The translations under genes were made by a program, and so were the position numbers. From DASZZY01 sp036260395 (GTDB lineage Bacteria; Actinomycetota; UBA4738; CALAEC01), in assembly GCA_036260395.1 (NCBI GenBank), contig DASZZY010000137.1, positions 1 through 28,530 on the forward strand: a stretch of DNA of 28,530 bases, written 5' to 3'. Within the stretch, counting starts at the first letter, position 1; each line of letters starts with the position of its first letter. Of this stretch, positions 14,718 through 22,071 are shown piece after piece. The notes under the pieces were generated by a model. That model was not told where the DNA came from, searched no databases, and was given only the letters and a program-made list of their open reading frames with translations.

Positions 14718-16127
14718 CTAGGCGCCGCCGATCAGCCCCTCCTGCCGCCACTTGTCGAAGATCGGCTGGATCTGGGCCTCGGCGTCGGCCACCGCCTGCT
14801 GCGCCGACTTCCGGCCCCGGGCCGCCGCGGCGAACATGTTCGGGATGATGAACGTGGCGAACACCTCGCCGATCGCGGTGCTGGCCGGCCCCCGGTAGCC
14901 CACGTTCGCGCTCCACGTCTCGGCGTCCGCGAGCACCGCCAGCTTGTCCGGCGGGTTCGAGCCGAAGGGGTCGTCGCTCAGCCTGTCCTGGAGCTGCGGC
15001 ACCCGCTCCGGGAACGCGGGGAAGTCGTACAGCTCCGATTCGAACGTGGCCCTGGCCTGGTTGTGCGTGTAGTTGAGGAGGAACTCCTTGGCCGCGTCCG
15101 GGTTCGCGGAGAACTCGGGGACGATCCAGTTGTACATCACGTGCTGAGCCGCCAGCGCGTCCGCCGGGCCCTCCAGGGCCGGCACGAAGAAGATGTCGTC
15201 GGCGACCTCGGGGTTCGCCTGCTGGGCCGTCCGGTAGGCCGAGATCGAGTTCAGGATGTACGAGGCCTGGCCCGCGATCAGGAGCTCGTTGTTCGAGGCC
15301 GCGGTCCAGGCGAACACCTCCTGGGTCATCGACCGCTCGAACAGCTGCGCCATGTACTCGACCGCGTCCACCGCCTCCGGCGAGTTGAGGATCACGTTCT
15401 CGCTCTCGTCCTGGATCGCCGACCCGAACGACCACAGCAGGGCCCGTCCGGCCATGTTGGAGTCGATCTCCTGGGACATGCCGAGCCCCATCTGGACGCC
15501 CTGGCTGCCCTTGATCTCGGCGCCGCCCTCGAGCAGCTCGTCCCACGTCGTGGGGCCGTCCGACAGCCCGACCTCGTCCCACAGGCTCTTCCGGTAGTCG
15601 CCGGGGTCGGGAACCCACGAGTGGCTGTAGGCGAAGAACTTGTCGGTGGTCGGGTTGTAACTGCTCACCCGGCACAGCTCGACCTGCTTGCCGTACCGCC
15701 GCTCCGCCTCCTGGACGAGGTCCGACATGTCGACCACGCTCGGCTCGAACTGAGGGATCGGCGCGATGTACTGCATGAGGTCGTGGCCCGAGCCGGCCCC
15801 GATCTCGGACGAGATGCGCGCCGGGACCTCCGCCACGTCGATGTGGTCGACGGTGACGTTGACGCCCACGTTCTCGCCCCACTGCTGCGCGAAGTCGTCG
15901 AACCACTCGTCGTGGCGAGGGACGAAATGGCTCCACAGCAGGATGCTGAGCTCCCCGGAGAGCTGGGCGCTCGGCTCGAGGAACTCCACCTGCGGAGCGC
16001 CCTCCTGCTCGCGCGGACGCGGGGCGCCGCCGCCTCCTCCGCCACACGCCACGGCGACCAGCGTCAGGCCGCTGGCCCTCAGGAACTCCCGACGGGACAT
16101 CGCCGGCAGCCAGATCTTCCGCGCCAT
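14718..16127 (-). CDS. Carbohydrate ABC transporter solute-binding lipoprotein (Tat-exported)
   Basis: The 469-residue family-1 extracellular solute-binding protein starts with a twin-arginine signal, SRREFLRASGLTLVAVAC. Cys28 is in lipobox position, so it should be exported folded through Tat and lipid-anchored outside the membrane. A glycine-rich spacer follows, then the binding domain with LSILLWSHFVP, GSGHDLMQYI, the hinge block PTTWDELLEGGAEIK, and a C-terminal helix ending IFDKWRQEGLIGGA. The ligand is probably a sugar, judging from the MalK/F/G partners. ATG 16127 is preceded by GGGGAGG. It is the first gene of the operon, and a palindrome abuts its ribosome binding site. Confidence 0.93.
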   Translation of the reverse strand: MARKIWLPAMSRREFLRASGLTLVAVACGGGGGGAPRPREQEGAPQVEFLEPSAQLSGELSILLWSHFVPRHDEWFDDFAQQWGENVGVNVTVDHIDVAEVPARISSEIGAGSGHDLMQYIAPIPQFEPSVVDMSDLVQEAERRYGKQVELCRVSSYNPTTDKFFAYSHSWVPDPGDYRKSLWDEVGLSDGPTTWDELLEGGAEIKGSQGVQMGLGMSQEIDSNMAGRALLWSFGSAIQDESENVILNSPEAVDAVEYMAQLFERSMTQEVFAWTAASNNELLIAGQASYILNSISAYRTAQQANPEVADDIFFVPALEGPADALAAQHVMYNWIVPEFSANPDAAKEFLLNYTHNQARATFESELYDFPAFPERVPQLQDRLSDDPFGSNPPDKLAVLADAETWSANVGYRGPASTAIGEVFATFIIPNMFAAAARGRKSAQQAVADAEAQIQPIFDKWRQEGLIGGA

Positions 16128-16139
16128 CGCGTGCCTCCC

Positions 16140-16161
16140 CTCGAGAATCGGCTCTCTCGAG
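16140..16161 (-). promoter_or_regulatory. Palindromic candidate operator of the ABC importer operon
   Basis: CTCGAGA (16140-16146) and TCTCGAG (16155-16161) form a perfect seven-base inverted repeat around eight bases. On the coding strand the repeat ends at the first base of the GGGGAGG ribosome binding site, 13 bases before ATG 16127. A repressor bound here, or an mRNA hairpin that hides the ribosome binding site, could control the operon. Confidence 0.45.
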
Positions 16162-16216
16162 CGGCCCGGGGCGCCGCGATGGGCGCCGTCCGGCGCCGCG
16201 TTGTCGGCTGAGCCTG

Positions 16217-16222
16217 ACTCTA
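16217..16222 (-). promoter_or_regulatory. Candidate -10 box TAGAGT of the ABC importer operon
   Basis: On the minus strand TAGAGT is the best -10 match in the 132-base region upstream of the binding-protein gene. TTCGCC stands 18 bases further up as a weak -35. Transcription would start near 16210, giving a leader of about 83 bases that contains GGCGCC-rich foldable sequence and the palindrome at 16140-16161. Confidence 0.35.
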
Positions 16223-16259
16223 GCACCGGTCGCGCATCGCGGCGAATCGGCGGGGACCG

Positions 16260-17036
16260 CTACTGGGCGTCGGCCTTCGACGGCGAGGCCGGCGAGGCGG
16301 CTGGGCTCGCCGAGCGCTCGGCGCGGACCTTCTCGATGAAGGACACGACGGCGTCGGGCTCGTCGAGGACCTCCATCAGCTCGATGTCGTCCGGAGCGAT
16401 CTTCCCCTCGGCCAGCATGCGGTCGCGGACCCAGCGGATGAGGCCGCTCCAGTAGTCGCTGCCGTAGAGCACCACCGGGAAGTCGAGCGCCTTGCCCGTC
16501 TGGATGAGCGTCAGCGACTCGAACAGCTCGTCGAGGGTTCCGAAGCCGCCGGGGAAGACGACGAACCCCTCGGCGTACTTCACGAACATCATCTTGCGCA
16601 CGAAGAAGTACTGGAAGTGCACCCGCAGGTCGAGGTAGCCGTTGGCATCCTGCTCCTGGGGCAGCTCGATCGTGCAGCCGACCGAGAAGCCGCCACCCTC
16701 CTGGCATCCCCGGTTGGCCGCCTCCATCACGCCCGGGCCACCACCGGTGATCACGGCGAACCCCGCTCGGGCCAGCGCCCGCCCGAGGTCGCGGGCGTCG
16801 CGATAGGCCGGGTCATCGGGGCCGACCCGGGCCGAGCCGAACACGCTCACGGCGCGCGGCACCGCCGCCATGGCCTCGAACCCCTCGACGAACTCGCCCA
16901 TGATCCGCAGCACCCGCCAGGGCTCGGAGTCGAGGAACGCCGGTTGCTTGTCCTCTAGGAGCTTGGCGTCCTCGGTGAGCGGCGGCCCCGTCGCGCGCTC
17001 GGCCGGCCGCGGGCGCGCGGAGGGGTCGCTCGTCAC
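16260..17036 (-). CDS. LOG-family nucleotide-processing protein
   Basis: The protein of about 258 residues has the two LOG signatures GGGPGVMEAANRG and PGGFGTLDELFE in a Rossmann-like fold. In characterised members these bind and hydrolyse nucleoside 5'-monophosphates at the N-glycosidic bond, with the glutamate of PGGxGTxxE as catalyst; plant and some bacterial enzymes release cytokinins this way. The basic-then-charged N-terminal 50 residues are an extension often seen in the actinobacterial form. GTG 17036 is chosen so that the N-terminus reads VTSDPSARPRP, but an in-frame GTG at 17075 is possible because neither has a strong ribosome binding site. The C-terminal tail is rich in Ala/Ser/Pro. 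Confidence 0.9.
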   Translation of the reverse strand: MTSDPSARPRPAERATGPPLTEDAKLLEDKQPAFLDSEPWRVLRIMGEFVEGFEAMAAVPRAVSVFGSARVGPDDPAYRDARDLGRALARAGFAVITGGGPGVMEAANRGCQEGGGFSVGCTIELPQEQDANGYLDLRVHFQYFFVRKMMFVKYAEGFVVFPGGFGTLDELFESLTLIQTGKALDFPVVLYGSDYWSGLIRWVRDRMLAEGKIAPDDIELMEVLDEPDAVVSFIEKVRAERSASPAASPASPSKADAQ

Positions 17037-17103
17037 GCCGTAGCGATACCCATCCCGCGCGGCGGAGACACGCACGGGCGTCGCCCGCCCTCGGGAGTTC
17101 CGG

Positions 17104-17886
17104 TTACTTGTTGGCCTTCAGCGAGGCGAAGAGCCCATCGGCGAAACGGCGGCCGAGCGCCGCGTCGCGCTTCTTGGCGTCCTTGGGAATCTTCCCCCGC
17201 GCCTTGGGCTCGGCCTCGCCGGCCAGGAGCTCGTTCCAGCGCTCGGCCGCCGCCTCGGAGAAGTCGCTGAACCCCATCTCCCCTCCTTCCACCACGTCGT
17301 TGACCATCTCGAAGAAGACCGGGTAGTTGAAGCTCCCGGGATCCCAGTGCTCGTCGAAGGCACAATCCACGTGCCCGTAGACGCCGGGCGCCACCACCGG
17401 GCCCCGGCGGTAGTAGCCCTCGACCGCGGCCGGCAGCCGGTCGAGGACGACCGGCGCCCGCCGGAGGCGCGGCGGCCGCTTCAGCCCCGTCCCGATCAGC
17501 CGGTGCTGGTGGAGGAACGCGACCAGGGCCACGAGCGGGTAGAGGCTCGATTCCTCCGGGAGCCACAGGTCGGTCCTCGACCGCGCCACGATCTCGATCT
17601 GGAACAGGAAGTCGTCCTGCCCCCGGGTGGCGTGTCCGCCCTGGTTCACGCGGTAGCACTGGACGATCCGGTCGTCACCGACCCAGGCGTTCGGCGGGAA
17701 CAGGTGGTTGGCCGGCATGCTCCCCAGCCCGTCCGTCTCGGTGGTGTGGAGCCCGAGGTTGGGGGGCGTCCGGAGAAGTCTCCTCGGGGCGGGGCTGGTC
17801 CGCTTGACGTGCTCGACGCGGTACTCCGTGCCGTCCGGGCCAGGGAGCGTCCCCTCGATCCAGCCGTCCACCACCCGGGCGGTCAC
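17104..17886 (-). CDS. Amidase_2/PGRP-like N-acetylmuramoyl-L-alanine amidase, no signal peptide
   Basis: The 260-residue protein has the zinc amidase layout. His47 lies in LGLHTTETDGLG. IVQCYRVNQGGHATRG matches the 'Q-----a-Ha-g' strand. Glu98 lies in FQIEIV. His172 and Asp182 lie in GVYGHVDCAFDEHWDPG. His47, His172 and Asp182 are the expected zinc ligands of enzymes that cut the bond between muramic acid and L-alanine in peptidoglycan. There is no signal peptide or membrane anchor, as in phage endolysins, and no separate wall-binding domain; the last 45 residues are Lys/Ala-rich and may bind anionic wall polymers. GTG 17886 overlaps the stop of the 58-residue gene by four bases (GTGA). Confidence 0.75.
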   Translation of the reverse strand: MTARVVDGWIEGTLPGPDGTEYRVEHVKRTSPAPRRLLRTPPNLGLHTTETDGLGSMPANHLFPPNAWVGDDRIVQCYRVNQGGHATRGQDDFLFQIEIVARSRTDLWLPEESSLYPLVALVAFLHQHRLIGTGLKRPPRLRRAPVVLDRLPAAVEGYYRRGPVVAPGVYGHVDCAFDEHWDPGSFNYPVFFEMVNDVVEGGEMGFSDFSEAAAERWNELLAGEAEPKARGKIPKDAKKRDAALGRRFADGLFASLKANK

Positions 17887-18059
17887 GGACGCTCCCCCAT
17901 CCCGCGCTCCCAGTACTCCCGAACGCGGCGGGCGTGCCGCTCGGCCTCCGTCTTCATCTCGAAGGAGGCGGCGAACTCGTCCGGGTCGTCCGGGCGGTCC
18001 TCGCGGCGGACGGCCCACCGCCTCCCTCGACGCTCGACCTTGTGCCGCTGCCTGGCCAC
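17883..18059 (-). CDS. Small basic protein coupled to the amidase
   Basis: The 58-residue protein starts VARQRHKVERRGRRWAVRRED and continues into a probable helix, MKTEAERHARRVREYWERG. The layout of 'W-V-(charged)...tk-eAe--Ar' resembles small DUF2188-like proteins, but the match is from memory and weak. GTG 18059 has GGAAGGGGGG at good spacing, supporting translation. The 3' end overlaps the amidase start by four bases, so the two are made together. It may be a partner or regulator of the amidase, but this is inference from position only. Confidence 0.65.
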   Translation of the reverse strand: MARQRHKVERRGRRWAVRREDRPDDPDEFAASFEMKTEAERHARRVREYWERGMGERP

Positions 18060-18097
18060 GCGTACCCCCCTTCCCGTCCGGCCACGATCCGTGGAGC

Positions 18098-18128
18098 TTA
18101 GTAAGCATCCCGTGCCGATCACGGTCAA
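18098..18128 (-). promoter_or_regulatory. Possible promoter of the 58-residue/amidase operon
   Basis: On the minus strand TTGACC (18123-18128) is a five-of-six -35 match. TACTAA (18098-18103) follows at 19 bases, a slightly long spacer and a weak -10. The leader would be about 30 bases and includes the GGAAGGGGGG ribosome binding site. Confidence 0.35.
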
Positions 18129-18183
18129 GTCGCCCGACGACGGAAGGGCGGGTTGAAGGGAAGAAACCGGATGACGACTTGCG

Positions 18184-18189
18184 TAGGAT
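18184..18189 (+). promoter_or_regulatory. Possible -10 box TAGGAT for the membrane protein/lipoprotein genes
   Basis: TAGGAT lies 34 bases before ATG 18224, giving a leader of about 28 bases with the ribosome binding site. No -35 at normal distance is visible. It shares the divergent region with the amidase operon promoter. Confidence 0.3.
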
Positions 18190-18223
18190 GAACCGGCAGG
18201 GTTCGAAGGGAGGGAGAGGTCGG

Positions 18224-19279
18224 ATGGGCGAGCGCTCCTCCGGCGAGAGCGGACCGGGGACGGACGAGCCTGCGGCCGCGCGAGCCCTCGTCGCGCCCGA
18301 GGTGGCGAAGGAGCCATCCGACGGGCGCCCACCGGCAGCCCCTGCTTCACCTGTCGAACGACCGGCGGCCGACGGCGGAGGCCCGCCGGCGCCCGATGTC
18401 GAATCGGGCTCGCTCCGTCGGATGCTCCAGACCGTCGCCACGGTCATCGGGCCGGCCACGCTCCTCAGCGCGCTGGCCTTCTACTTCGGTTGGGTCTCGA
18501 CGAACGCGACGTTCACCTATTTCGGCTTGGACGCCAGCGTGCTGGGCCTCACCGTCCAGGAGATCGTCCTCAGCAGCACCGACGCCGTGTTCATCCCGCT
18601 CGGAGCCATCCTGCTCATCGCACTGGCGGCGATCGCGGCCCACTCCGCGGTGATCCGGCGCGCCGACCGAGGGGGCGACGCGGCGGTCCTGATCGAGCGC
18701 CTGTCCACCGCCATGATCGCGTTGGGCGGCGTGCTGCTGCTGCTCGGGATCTGGGCGGCGCTCGAGCCGCTGCCGTTCGCCACGCCGTTCCTGTTCCAGC
18801 AGCTGAGCTCCGGCATCGGGATCGCGTTGATCGGCTACGGGCTCTACGCCCGACGGAGGGCTCGGGCGGCCACGCCACAGCGAGCCGCCGAGACGCCGGA
18901 GCAGCGCCGGCTGTGGGCTGCGGGGATGGCGCTCGTCTGGATGCTCATCGCGCTCAGCCTGTTCTGGACGATGTCGGAGTACGCCAAGGCGCTGGGCCGC
19001 GGACGGGCGCAACAGCTGGCCCTCGGGCTCGGGCGCCAGCCGTCCGTCGTCGTCTACGCCCAGCGCGACCTGCACCTCGGCGGCCCGGGGATCGTCAAGC
19101 GGGCACTCCGGGGCGAGGAGGCCGCCTACCGGTTCCGCTACTCGGGCCTCACGTTCCTCGTACGTAGCGGCGGCAAGTACTTCCTGGTGCCGGCCGGCTG
19201 GACGACCTCCACGGGCCGGGTCGTGGTGTTGCCGGACACCGAGGCCGTCCGCGTCGAGTTCCTGGTGGCCCGGCGATGA
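18224..19279 (+). CDS. Multi-pass membrane protein, unknown function
   Basis: The 351-residue protein has a disordered Ala/Pro/Gly-rich N-terminal tail of about 65 residues. Five hydrophobic helices follow (VIGPATLLSALAFYFGWVS; FIPLGAILLIALAAIAAHSA; MIALGGVLLLLGIWAAL; LSSGIGIALIGYGLYA; AAGMALVWMLIALSLFWTM), then an extramembrane beta-rich domain of about 90 residues. The stretch TNATFTYFGLDASVLGLTVQEIVLSSTDAVF looks conserved, but I know no function for it. ATG 18224 is chosen for the GGGAGAGG ribosome binding site. The stop lies 10 bases before the lipoprotein start, so both are probably co-expressed and may act together at the membrane. Confidence 0.78.
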   Translation: MGERSSGESGPGTDEPAAARALVAPEVAKEPSDGRPPAAPASPVERPAADGGGPPAPDVESGSLRRMLQTVATVIGPATLLSALAFYFGWVSTNATFTYFGLDASVLGLTVQEIVLSSTDAVFIPLGAILLIALAAIAAHSAVIRRADRGGDAAVLIERLSTAMIALGGVLLLLGIWAALEPLPFATPFLFQQLSSGIGIALIGYGLYARRRARAATPQRAAETPEQRRLWAAGMALVWMLIALSLFWTMSEYAKALGRGRAQQLALGLGRQPSVVVYAQRDLHLGGPGIVKRALRGEEAAYRFRYSGLTFLVRSGGKYFLVPAGWTTSTGRVVVLPDTEAVRVEFLVARR

Positions 19280-19289
19280 GGCAGCGGGC

Positions 19290-19859
19290 GTGAGCGCCGG
19301 GCCACGTGGCCGCTCGGGGTGGCGAGGGGCCCTGGCGCTCGCCGCCATCCTGCTGCTCTCCGCGTGTCGCCTGGTGGGCGGAGGCGCCGACGGCCAGGAC
19401 GCCGCGGACGGCGAGGAGCCCCCCGCCCTCGCGCCGGCGGCGGAGCTGGGGTCCGTCGCCCTGACGGCCAGCTGCAGCGCTTCGGACGAGGGCCGCGTGC
19501 GGACGCTCAGCCTCGGCGGGACGTACGACTGCCAGGAGACCTTCACCGTCACGATGCAGAACGCCGGCCCCACGCCGACCGGCGCCCTCCAGATGCAGCT
19601 CGTGCTTCGTTCCGTGTCCGACGAGTCCGACGGGCCCGTCGTCGGGCCCACCGGTACGGAGACGGACGCCCCAACGGGGGACTTCGACATCGCCTCGGCG
19701 AGCGCCGAGGGCGCCTCGTGCGAGGTCGGCGGCGGCGTCGCGGTCTGCGCGGTCGACGGCGTCCCGTCCGGGGAGGCGATCAGCGTGGCCCTGGGGATCT
19801 CCCCCGCGCCGGGGGGCGCCACCGTCACGACCGAGGTGGGGCTCGGTGAGACCCAGTGA
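19290..19859 (+). CDS. Secreted lipoprotein with an immunoglobulin-like repeat domain
   Basis: The 189-residue product starts with a lipoprotein signal: Arg-rich n-region, ALALAAILLLSAC core, lipobox cysteine Cys26. The mature part is acidic. It contains a block like TFTVTMQNAGPTPTGALQMQLVL, the pattern of DUF11/CARDB-like Ig-fold domains on cell surfaces. It also has four cysteines in the mature domain (SCSAS, YDCQE, ASCEV, AVCAV), suggesting two disulfides. GTG 19290 is 10 bases after the membrane-protein stop, with a weak ribosome binding site, so it probably depends on coupled translation. Function is unknown. Confidence 0.75.
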   Translation: MSAGPRGRSGWRGALALAAILLLSACRLVGGGADGQDAADGEEPPALAPAAELGSVALTASCSASDEGRVRTLSLGGTYDCQETFTVTMQNAGPTPTGALQMQLVLRSVSDESDGPVVGPTGTETDAPTGDFDIASASAEGASCEVGGGVAVCAVDGVPSGEAISVALGISPAPGGATVTTEVGLGETQ

Positions 19860-19871
19860 CGCTAAAGGATC

Positions 19872-19901
19872 TGGACCCCGGGACCGAACAAATCCTATAG
19901 A
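19872..19901 (+). promoter_or_regulatory. Probable promoter of the response regulator gene
   Basis: TGGACC (19872-19877) and TATAGA (19896-19901) are 18 bases apart. The -10 box matches the consensus at four of six positions and lies in an unusually AT-rich patch. A start near 19908 gives a leader of about 28 bases including GAAGGGG. Confidence 0.45.
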
Positions 19902-19935
19902 AAGCACGCGAAGGCCCGAGAAGGGGACGTACGGG

Positions 19936-20325
19936 ATGCCCTCGGTACTGGTGGTGGATGACGACGACGACGTGAGGCGGCTGCTCACGATCCAGCTCTT
20001 CCTGGAGGGCTACGAGGTGTTCGACGCGGCCGGCGCCGACGAGGCGCGGGCCCAGGTCGCCAAGCACGGCCTCCCGGACGTCGCGGTCATCGACGTCAAG
20101 CTCCGTGGGATGAGCGGGTTCGAGCTGCTCCAGGTCCTCCGGCATGACGCCCACCTCCCCGCGGTCTTCCTCAGCGGGAAGGTCCAGCAGCGCGACGTCG
20201 ACGCCGGCCGGGCACTGGGCGCCACGTACGTCACGAAGCCGTTCGACATCAACTCGCTGCTCAGGGCCATGGCGAACGCGATCCGGATCGCCACGGCGAA
20301 CGCCCACCCGGCCCGAGCCGACTAG
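19936..20325 (+). CDS. Stand-alone response regulator receiver domain (CheY-like)
   Basis: The 129-residue protein is a single receiver domain. The acidic pocket is in VVDDDDDVRR (7-15), the phosphoacceptor is Asp53 in VIDVKLRG, the signalling Ser is Ser80 in FLSGK, and Lys101 lies in VTKPFDINSL. There is no DNA-binding or enzymatic output domain, so it should act by binding a partner once phosphorylated by a histidine kinase. No kinase is encoded in the window, so it is an orphan regulator here. ATG 19936 follows GAAGGGG. The last 20 residues are Ala-rich and probably flexible. Confidence 0.92.
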   Translation: MPSVLVVDDDDDVRRLLTIQLFLEGYEVFDAAGADEARAQVAKHGLPDVAVIDVKLRGMSGFELLQVLRHDAHLPAVFLSGKVQQRDVDAGRALGATYVTKPFDINSLLRAMANAIRIATANAHPARAD

Positions 20326-20358
20326 GCGCTCTCCTCCCCGACCGCTCCGTCGCGATAC

Positions 20359-20370
20359 GCGGACGTCCGC
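20359..20370. repeat. Perfect 12-base palindrome upstream of the Rieske gene
   Basis: GCGGACGTCCGC is a perfect palindrome 103 bases before the Rieske ferredoxin start and 34 bases after the response regulator stop. It could be an operator for the Rieske/reductase pair. With no loop it is unlikely to be a terminator. Confidence 0.4.
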
Positions 20371-20472
20371 CCCAACCGGCCACTCGTGTTACAAGCACGG
20401 ATGGTGCGGGTGGTCCTGGGGCGCTCCCGACGGCCCACCGGCACCCTCGGAGGCCCCAGCGGAAGGAGAGCC

Positions 20473-20781
20473 ATGGCGGAGTTCGTGACCGTAGGGCGCC
20501 CCGGCGACGTGCCGGAGGGCGAGGTCCGCGCGTTCGAGGTCGAGGGCACGCGGGTGGCGGTGGCAAGGGTGGACGGCAGCTTCCACGCCTTCGACGACAC
20601 CTGTACGCACCAGCTGTGCTCGTTGGCTGACGGCGACCTCGAGGCCACGGCCGTGATCTGTCCGTGCCACGGGAGCGAGTTCGACGTGACTTCGGGCGCG
20701 GTCCTGGCGCCGCCGGCCGTCGAGCCCGTGCGGACCTTCGCGGTGCGCGTGGAGGGCGACGCCCTCCAGATCGAGGCGTGA
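20473..20781 (+). CDS. Rieske [2Fe-2S] ferredoxin
   Basis: The 102-residue soluble protein has the Rieske cluster ligands Cys44-x-His46 in CTHQL and Cys63-x2-His66 in CPCHGSEFD, with 16 residues between the pairs, as in BphF/NirD-type ferredoxins. It carries electrons from a reductase to an acceptor oxygenase. The ligands of both iron atoms are intact. ATG 20473 has AAGGAG at ideal spacing. Its stop overlaps the start of the FAD reductase gene by one base (TGATG), so the two electron-transfer partners are made together. Confidence 0.93.
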   Translation: MAEFVTVGRPGDVPEGEVRAFEVEGTRVAVARVDGSFHAFDDTCTHQLCSLADGDLEATAVICPCHGSEFDVTSGAVLAPPAVEPVRTFAVRVEGDALQIEA

Positions 20782-22001
20782 TGCCGCCCCGCCTGGTGAT
20801 CGTCGGGGCGAACCTGACGGGAGCGACCGCGGCGGCCACCCTGCGGGAGGAGGGGTTCGACGGCGAGGTGATGCTCATCGGCGCCGAGGCGCACCCCCCC
20901 TACGAGCGGCCACCGCTCTCCAAGGAGTACCTCCGGGGGGAGCAGCCCTTCGACGCCGGACTGGTCCGGCCGCCGGACTGGTACGCGGAGCAGGGCATCG
21001 AGGCTCGCTTCGGCGTCCGCGTGGAGCGGATCGACGCCCACGAACGCGCGGCGTTCCTCGAGGGCGGCGAGCGGGTGGCCTACGAGGGCCTGCTGCTGGC
21101 CACGGGGGGCCGCGCGCGGAAGCTCCGCGGGCCGCCGAGCGAGCGCGTCCTGAGCCTCCGGACGCTCGAGGATGCCGACCGCATCCGTTCGCACCTGGCT
21201 CCCGGCCGGCGGCTGGTGGTGGTGGGGGCCGGGTTCATCGGGGCCGAGGTGGCCGCGTCCGCCCGCACGGTCGGCGCCGAGGTGACCGTCCTGGAGATGC
21301 AGGCCACGCCGCTCGTCCGCGCCATCGGGCCCGAGATGGGCCAGCTGTACGCCGACATCCACCGCGAGCGCGGCGTCGACCTCCGCACGGGCGAGGGGGT
21401 CGAGGGGGTCGAGGAGACCTCCGCCGGGGTCCTGGTCCGGACGACCGCCGGGTCGAACATCGAGGGCGAGGCCGTCGTGGCCGGCATCGGCATCGAGCCG
21501 AACGTTGACCTGGCCGTCTCGGCGGGGATCGCCGTCGACAACGGGATCGTGGTCGACGAGCGGTGCCGGACGAGCGCCGAAGGGGTCTACGCGGCCGGGG
21601 ACGTGGCCAACCACTTCCACCCGCTGTTCGGCCACCGGATGCGCGTGGAGCACTACGACAACGCGCTGAAGCAGGGCGTCGCGGCGGCGCGATCCATGTT
21701 GGGCCGCGGGGAGCCGTTCGACGACCCGCACTGGTTCTGGTCGGACCAGTACGAGTACAACCTGCAGTACGCCGGCTTCGCGGCGACGTGGGACCGGATC
21801 GTCGTGCGCGGCTCGATGGAGGAGCGGGACTTCGTCGCGTTCTACCTGAAGGACGGGAGGGTCCTCGCCGCGCTGGGGCTGAACCGAGGCCGCGAGGTGC
21901 GGAGGGCCATGCGCCTCATCGGCTCGCGCGCCGCCCCGGAGCGGCGCCTGCTGGAGGACGAGGGCGTCGACCTCCGCACGCTGGCGTCCAGCGAGACCTG
22001 A
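20781..22001 (+). CDS. FAD-dependent ferredoxin--NAD(P) reductase (rhodocoxin reductase-like)
   Basis: This 406-residue flavoprotein moves electrons from NAD(P)H to a ferredoxin. The FAD loop is IVGANLTGA (7-15), where the usual GxGxxG is GxNxxG. The pyridine nucleotide loop is VVVGAGFIGAEVAAS. The conserved YERPPLSKEYL block, the ATGG strand and the GVYAAGDVAN block with the FAD-binding aspartate are all present. The C-terminal reductase domain ends in YLKDGRVLAALGLNRGREV. The substrate is most likely the co-encoded Rieske ferredoxin. The pair resembles the electron supply of an aromatic-ring dioxygenase or cytochrome P450, but no terminal oxygenase lies in the window. Confidence 0.93.
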   Translation: MPPRLVIVGANLTGATAAATLREEGFDGEVMLIGAEAHPPYERPPLSKEYLRGEQPFDAGLVRPPDWYAEQGIEARFGVRVERIDAHERAAFLEGGERVAYEGLLLATGGRARKLRGPPSERVLSLRTLEDADRIRSHLAPGRRLVVVGAGFIGAEVAASARTVGAEVTVLEMQATPLVRAIGPEMGQLYADIHRERGVDLRTGEGVEGVEETSAGVLVRTTAGSNIEGEAVVAGIGIEPNVDLAVSAGIAVDNGIVVDERCRTSAEGVYAAGDVANHFHPLFGHRMRVEHYDNALKQGVAAARSMLGRGEPFDDPHWFWSDQYEYNLQYAGFAATWDRIVVRGSMEERDFVAFYLKDGRVLAALGLNRGREVRRAMRLIGSRAAPERRLLEDEGVDLRTLASSET

Positions 22002-22026
22002 CCGAGGGGCTCCCGGAACCAGTGAG

Positions 22027-22051
22027 GGGTGGGCGAAGGCCTCGCCCACCC
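22027..22051. terminator. Bidirectional hairpin between convergent genes
   Basis: GGGTGGGCGA and TCGCCCACCC form a perfect ten-pair stem with a five-base AGGCC loop, 25 bases after the reductase stop and 20 bases after the stop of the convergent secreted-protein gene. No T-run follows on either strand, as is common for GC-rich bacterial terminators. Confidence 0.75.
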
Positions 22052-22071
22052 ATCAACTAGCTTCGAGCCGC

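Noticed and set aside
14284..16707. A long minus-strand frame of 807 codons overlapping the binding-protein gene
   Set aside because: It is a shifted frame of the binding-protein and LOG genes; the true frames have lipobox, twin-arginine and LOG motifs.
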